DNA of 64,000 bases from Hygrocybe punicea (taxonomy: Eukaryota; Basidiomycota; Agaricomycetes; Agaricales; Hygrophoraceae), in assembly GCA_963556145.1 (NCBI GenBank), contig OY744472.1, positions 682,001 to 746,000 on the forward strand, given 5' to 3'. Shown here piece after piece: positions 59,312 to 64,000 of this stretch. The position numbers were made by a program, and so were the translations under genes. Numbering within the stretch: position 1 is the first letter of the stretch; the number at the start of each line of letters is the position of its first letter. The notes under the pieces are model-generated. The model was not told the origin of the DNA. It made no database searches and worked only from the letters and a program-made list of their open reading frames with translations.

Positions 59312-59892
59312 AGGACCCCCGATTATCTCTACCAAGGCCAGATCACAAAAACTCGAATTTTGATTTTCATGTCCGGATAAAAAATGGCCAATTTTGGCTG
59401 ATTTTGTCCGGACTTTGATCTGGCCTGCCAATTTCAGTAAATTTTGTCCGGATTAGCGATCTAGCCTACTAGGAAGGTGGAATTTCATACTTCTTGGATC
59501 CTTGGTGTAGATCCATGAACATCTTAGTGTTCTCCACCGAAAGCTCAATGTTACCTTTAGATAAAGATTTCACACCAGATTGGAGATTCAGTAGACAGAG
59601 GATTGAGATTGAGGGTAACAAAGCATAATGCTTCGTTTGCACTGGCATGCGAGCTGTGACCTCCGGGATGGCTCGAAATTAATTATTAATCAATTAAAAT
59701 TTCTTGCAATGTCCCCTCGTCCGGATTTCTAACTGGCCTCAGGTAGCTGGGGGTCTCCCTGTCCGGACTTTGGAACTGGCATTTTTGCCACCTGGAGCGG
59801 TTTTGTCCAGACTTTACCCTGGCATTTTGTGCTAAAACCTCAAAATTTGTCCGGATTTTGATCTGGCCTTAGTAGAGATAATCGGGGGTCCT
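59312..59892. mobile_element. Short element of the AGGACCCCCGATTATC family
   Basis: A perfect 8-bp duplication CTATACAT (59304-59311 and 59893-59900) flanks a 581-bp unit. The termini are AGGACCCCCGATTATCTCTA and its inverse. The interior repeats TTGTCCGGAC/GTCCGGATT motifs and has no ORF of interest. Confidence 0.9.
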
Positions 59893-60021
59893 CTATACAT
59901 GAGCCATTCTGAACACCCCATCAATTGATTCCCTCTTTGACTCGACCTGCCATAACTGAGGTTATTCAACGTTGAACCTGACGACCTGGTAACATTGCCA
60001 ATAGGCACACAGGTCCGTACT

Positions 60022-60859
60022 AGGACCCCGACAATCCTGCTAAATGTTAGATTTTTATCCGGACAGGAAAAGGGGCAAAACGGCCAGAAGGCCACCGGCG
60101 GATCCGGACATGAAGTGCCAGAAAGGGCATTTAGGCCTGCGTATTATCCGGACATGAATGGGCATGATGTTGGGAGGCTAACACCTCATCCAGACATGAT
60201 CCAGGCAGCTGCAGAGGCTACATAGCTACACTAAAATTTCGAAGTAGAATGCTTGTCTAAGTCTTGCAAAATTTACAAAATTTCCCACCTACACCATGGC
60301 TCCTAACTCCACTGTGCTAGACCTTGACAGTGGCGATGCTCCCCAATTCAACCGTCAACAGTGGACTCTCCCACATTGGGCTGCAACAGTTCGAATATTT
60401 CGTCAACAACTACTTTCAACCTATACCAGAGCTGACAGCCCCCTTTCAAACACGGCAATATGGTTTATTAGCCCCAAACTCCATTCTATGTACTCTCGCT
60501 CACATGCCAACTATCTCAAACAATCATCTTGAGGTGTCAGTTGATGACAGTCAGCTGTTCCAAGGTCTTCGTGCAGGCAAAGTTCGTATATTCAAGGCCA
60601 TCAAGCAGCTTCGAAAACGCAGGAAAAAGGCATCAGAGGAGGGCGAACAAGATGAAGAATGATGTATTGGTAGGGCTAAGTTATAATTACTTACATATGG
60701 ACTGAAAATTGAGGCCACTGTGACCATCCCGACATGAAATGGCCTCAGTGGCAGGCTAGCGTGCCATCCAGACATGAAAATCTGAAAAGTTGTCCAGACA
60801 TCAAACCTCAAAAACGGTCAAAAAAAAATCTAACATTTAGTGGGATTGTCGGGGGTCCT
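60022..60859. mobile_element. Second element of the AGGACCCC family, with a small ORF
   Basis: A perfect 8-bp duplication TCCGTACT (60014-60021 and 60860-60867) flanks an 838-bp unit. The ends are AGGACCCCGACAATCC and, inverted, GGATTGTCGGGGGTCCT-like, followed inward by CTAAATGTTAGATTTTT inverted repeats. Subterminal ATCCGGACA/CCAGACATGA motifs echo the 59312 element. Confidence 0.9.
60296..60662 (+). CDS. Small unrecognised ORF inside the 60022 element
   Basis: The ATG at 60296 opens one frame. A second, longer frame runs to the TGA at 60660-60662 with LQQFEYFVNNYFQPIPEL, LFQGLRAGKVRIFKAIKQL and a basic-then-acidic tail (RKRRKKASEEGEQDEE). One shift or a small intron near 60370 would join them. 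It may be a captured gene fragment. No function can be assigned. Confidence 0.35.
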
Positions 60860-61421
60860 TCCGTACTGGTAAGAAATTTTCTTGCAATTGCCAATATGTC
60901 CCTCGCTGCAGTGTGCAAGAAATAGAACACGATCGGTACCTGGCACGGTCCACCCATGAAAAAAAAAGGGACGACAACATAAAGGGTGAGGTACCATTGC
61001 TGCAAGTCTCACCCACTTATCGACGTCTGCGGCACTGAACTTACAATGAATTCATCCAAAGGAAAACCAAAGCAGCGTCCTCTCCCCGTCAACAACACGG
61101 ATTGTCACTCACCAGCACACAGAATTTCTTCTGACTGCCATCATTTTCTTGGCTCCTGCTTTCGTCATACCATTCTTCGTCCAAGTTCTTGCCAACTGCC
61201 ATAGCGCTGGCTCAAACTTTTTGACATATTTACCCTGGGCGATTCCGGTTATACATTTCTACCTCCTCATATTCTTATTGACCATTGGTAATGTGCTACC
61301 GGTATTGTTGGTTCTAGTTGCTCATGATTTTGCAGGCTCACCCTTTTTACCTCTCCGATATGTTCTCGAGGAATTTTGCCATCGCATTGCACTGCGACGA
61401 TATCGTCGGACTCATGTGTCA

Positions 61422-61984
61422 CACATGCGACTTGGCCTAATGCGCCAACTGGTCAAAGATAAACCCTTTACGATTTTTGTTCTTGGTGCTAGTGGGCATT
61501 CTATACCGCTTCGTGAGTGTGATCTTCAAGCCTATGTTGGTTGCTTAAGCACTCAAGCGTCACTCAGTTGTTTGGAAAGATACCAGGTCAAGGATATGCT
61601 ATGTGGCCGCAAACCTCTGCCATCTACCTACGAGCATATCATCTTCACATCGGGGCGCCGTGGGGTGCCGCACTCTCCCTCAGATTCCATGGAAAAGCTT
61701 GGGCTTCAGTCGCTCTCTCACCTCCATATCCGTTTACGTGTTCTTGGTGGCTCAAGTACATTCATTGAGTTCTGCCATGTAATCACACAGCTAATTGGTG
61801 TCAGGATCGTCATCGGAGCAACTGAAAACACCACCACCAACTGAAACTCCATTCAGTTCACCTTCGAAGGGCACTCCGTCGCGTACTTCTGCATCTGATC
61901 CTATCATCATTGTCTCTCCTCGGAAACGCAGATCAGACAAGGCTTCAAATCATACTACTGCCGTAGACTCCCTCAAATACTACC
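61422..61984 (+). pseudogene. Possible ubiquitin-like domain ORF, transposon-associated
   Basis: Reading from the ATG at 61422: KDKPFTIFVLGASGHSIPLR, then, after a frame disturbance around 61540-61600, LCGRKPLPSTYEH and EKLGLQSLSHLHIRLRVLGG, followed by an intron (61757-61806) and a Ser/Pro/Lys-rich stretch (SPRKRRSDKASNH). The order (beta-hairpin-like start, GRKPL turn, LSHLHIRLRVLGG end) resembles a ubiquitin-like fold ending in GG. It breaks off at a GGGTACCC-type repeat. The hydrophobic frame upstream of 61422 has no ATG and is not trusted. Confidence 0.4.
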
Positions 61985-62140
61985 TATACCCGTGGGTTAC
62001 CCGGGCACCCACGGGTTTACCTGCAGGTTGACCCGGGTAAATTGTGTCGGGTACGGGTCGGGTACGGTCATCGTGCTCAGTGTTCATTTACCCGCAGGTA
62101 TGACCCGGGTTCGACCCGGGTTAACCCATGCTAGGCCCTA
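61985..62140. repeat. GGGTACCC/ACCCGGGT-rich repeat
   Basis: Dense CCCGGGTTAACCC, GGGTACGGGTCGGGTACGG and CCTGCAGGTTGACCCGGG motifs end at CATGCTAGGCCC. A related short scar (GGGCCTAGCACGGGTACATC) lies at 54974-54993, and a related block at 59145-59300. It is probably the end region of a transposon family. Confidence 0.6.
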
Positions 62141-62305
62141 AGACAATGCGGCAGTCATGCAAACCAGACAAGATCAAGGGTACACTGCTCTTCACATCGG
62201 CTGCTGCACCGTTGGGGTAGACAGGCTATGGCAGGTTTGTTTCCGAATCCGGCGGTACCACCCAAAGTAGCCACTGGTAAGGTCCATTAACGGACTAAAC
62301 GGCGA

Positions 62306-63078
62306 CTATCTCTTATGAACTGCAATGTGGTTGAATAACAAGGATAGAAAATGTTCTTGCTCCTGAATATTGAATTGGCCGGCTTGAATAATGGGAAATA
62401 CGAGCACCTCGTCTTCATTGTGCTTGTATTCTGCCGAGGAGGAAGGGGCCATGTGTGAAGTCTGAGTGTCAGAGAGAGCCCTTTCGGCTTTTGATTGTAT
62501 GTCGTCAGGGCTGGTACTGATCACCAGACGACCTCGGGGGAAGTCCCTTGTAAGAAAAACGCGACACCGTTTGCAAGAATGAAAAGCAGTATTGTGCCAG
62601 GTCAGGCTGGCCTTTGAAGTGTCTTGTCTGTCTGTAAATTGCTCAAGTTGGCGCTTCCAGAAATGAGCAGAACAGTTATTAGAAATGTTAAGTTGGGAAA
62701 CTAAATAATAACACCCACTGATCAAGACTTCGTCGTCTGCGCCGTATATCTTGGCATGCCATTGTTCCCCATCCTTCATTGAAACGAGGAGGAACAAGTT
62801 TCGCCATGAAGCCAAAATCCCGTAGAAGTGTCAGAACGGTGAGTCTGGTTGAGGACGGTCCGACTCATACTCATCATGCTCAATGACACGCTCCCACTGG
62901 CAGTATCACCACTGTTACGCGTTGAAACCTGTGTCACATCCCCTTTCCACACTACTAGTAGTAGTTTTTGTGCCTCAATATTGGCCCTGGGTGTCGGCGT
63001 CCGACTCGGAAAGTGTTTGCGAACTGAATGGAGGTGCGAACTAAGAAGATACGACGGTCTGCCTTTACCTGGTGTCAT
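62306..63078 (-). CDS. Unrecognised gene, two possible exons
   Basis: An open frame from the ATG at 63078 to about 62850 (RANIEAQKLLLVVWKGDVTQ) may splice to a frame ending at 62306 (KIYGADDEVLISGCYYLVSQ, then FWKRQLEQFTDR, then a Ser/Asp-rich tail). The splice between them near 62815-62860 is not settled, and an additional intron may lie near 62650-62705. No domain is recognised. Confidence 0.35.
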
Positions 63079-63545
63079 AGCGTTCTTCCTGGATCACCGT
63101 AGACCTTGCCTTAGGGCTGCCCTCCGCATAAATTGGGTGTACTCCAGAACGGATTGCAATGCGGAGGATTAAATCTGGGGAAATACTGGGCACGCTTGTT
63201 AATCCCATGGCCAGTCATGTCAATAATCTTACCGCGGTCAAGTCTGTATAACCCAAGTCATGAGTAATGCCATGTCATAGGGGAAGGAGAGGAGTTTGTG
63301 GACGTTTTGGGCCGCCATATCAACGTTTCACCGGATGACTGATATGAATGGGTCGATGTTGTACATGTGCAGGCGGCTTCGTTACATAGCACGATGGATT
63401 TCAATTTGCACGTTGAATCATTCGGATTCATTAATGTTCATCCTTCCCCTTCATCACAGCATGTATGGTTGCCGCCATTGCAAAACGAGGGGGTAATCTA
63501 TTGCCACGTCATGTGGGTGTGATAAGGCGTTTTCAGTGGGAGACA
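63079..63545. other. Intergenic, no gene seen
   Basis: Short frames only. It separates the unrecognised minus-strand gene from the end of the NADAR gene. Confidence 0.4.
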
Positions 63546-64000
63546 TCACCCATTTGTGTACACAGTCTGTGAACGCAGTCTATCTCGCAACCTCTCCAGC
63601 GCTTTACCGAGTTCATTCTTGCCCTTACGATCTGCCCCTATTCCCCAAAATGCGTCCTTATCAGAATCCTGTACCAGCAAAAAGTCAGCACCAATTGATG
63701 TCTTCAGAAAACAAGACTTTACCTCAACGAGTTCCGCATCTCCTGTTGCAAGCAGCTCCTCCTTCAAGGCTGGATTTTGGTTGAATTTGTGCCAAATTGT
63801 TTCATCCATCTGGAACATCACATTGCTTTGTGTTACGAAGACGTGATTAACATTGCAGCAGCAGTGCGCACCATGGCAACGTTCACTTGTAACCAATCAG
63901 AGCGGACTTCGGGTGAGAATCGGCGTGCCTCCGAGAAGGCAACAGAGGGTTTATTGGAAAATATCCGGATATGCTCTGCGAGATCGGGTCGATGGGAGAA
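63546..64000 (-). CDS. NADAR-domain (YbiA-like) N-glycosidase, C-terminal part, cut by window edge
   Basis: Minus-strand exons 64000-63872 (frame continues from outside the window), 63809-63723 and 63668-63546 join with GT..AG introns of 62 and 54 nt. The product reads RPDLAEHIRIF...SDWLQVNVAM, then MDETIWHKFNQNPALKEELL, TGDAELVEDSDKDAFWGIG and GKNELGKALERLRDRL. The KF.QNP.L...LL.TGD..LVE, WGIG and G.N.LGK.L...R..L pattern is the C-terminal half of the NADAR fold, a family whose studied members cleave N-glycosidic bonds in riboflavin-pathway intermediates or ADP-ribosyl groups. The start codon and N-terminal half lie beyond 64000. Confidence 0.85.

Noticed and set aside
61149..61421. Hydrophobic N-terminal extension resembling membrane helices
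   Set aside because: The frame opens at a TTG, not an ATG, and the stretch looks like intron or untranslated sequence read through.
1..64000. CRISPR arrays, rRNA genes or prokaryotic operons
   Set aside because: No regularly spaced short repeats with unique spacers and no rRNA-like conserved blocks were seen; introns and transposon families show a fungal nuclear sequence.

Overview
The window is a piece of a filamentous fungal genome, most likely an Agaricomycete basidiomycete. The reasons are a laccase split by 18 very short introns, fungal Plavaka, Tnp2 (CACTA-like), hAT and Tc1/mariner-type DNA transposons, a degenerate fungal-type protein kinase, and a Pcl/Pas1-like cyclin remnant. No rRNA, tRNA, CRISPR or prokaryotic feature was found. 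Exon boundaries were worked out by hand from GT/GC..AG signals, frame continuity and family motifs.

Layout: 23-1630 (-) is an intact eIF4E-type cap-binding protein, and 2126-4778 (+) an intact secreted laccase. 5526 to about 32640 is a nested transposon cluster. A Tnp2-type transposase pseudogene (5526-14249, with a C-terminal piece at 31795-32640) is broken by a hAT element (6052-11790), which itself holds a smaller hAT-like element (6170-7523). The cluster also holds fold-back MITEs, a nearly intact second hAT (15214-18501), a Tc1/mariner-like element with a second gene (about 22619-26815) and a 3.66-kb near-palindromic element (26868-30528). Two intact, intronless, tandem genes for IRG-like (interferon-inducible-type) dynamin-like GTPases lie inside this block at 18551-19861 and 20259-21605 (-). 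32641-39420 is AT-rich and repeat-laden with no convincing gene. 39421-42305 (-) is an intact five-exon kinase gene. 45485-46832 is a broken cyclin gene between direct repeats. 47217-50507 (-) is an intact Plavaka transposase, and 51617-53855 (+) an intact six-exon gene of unknown function. 55090-58057 is a hAT-like non-autonomous element carrying a captured, intron-retaining HSP70/BiP fragment. 59312-59892 and 60022-60859 are two members of another short element family. A NADAR-domain gene runs off the right edge (63546-64000, -).

The host genes (eIF4E, laccase, GTPases, kinase, NADAR) have no evident operational link. The unifying theme is transposon nesting: six insertions (6052, 6170, 15214, 34068, 55090 and 26868) have readable 8-bp target duplications, two more come from the AGGACCCC family, and at least one fold-back has a TA duplication. 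Most transposon ORFs are inactivated by TGA codons, several of them where the families normally have arginine.
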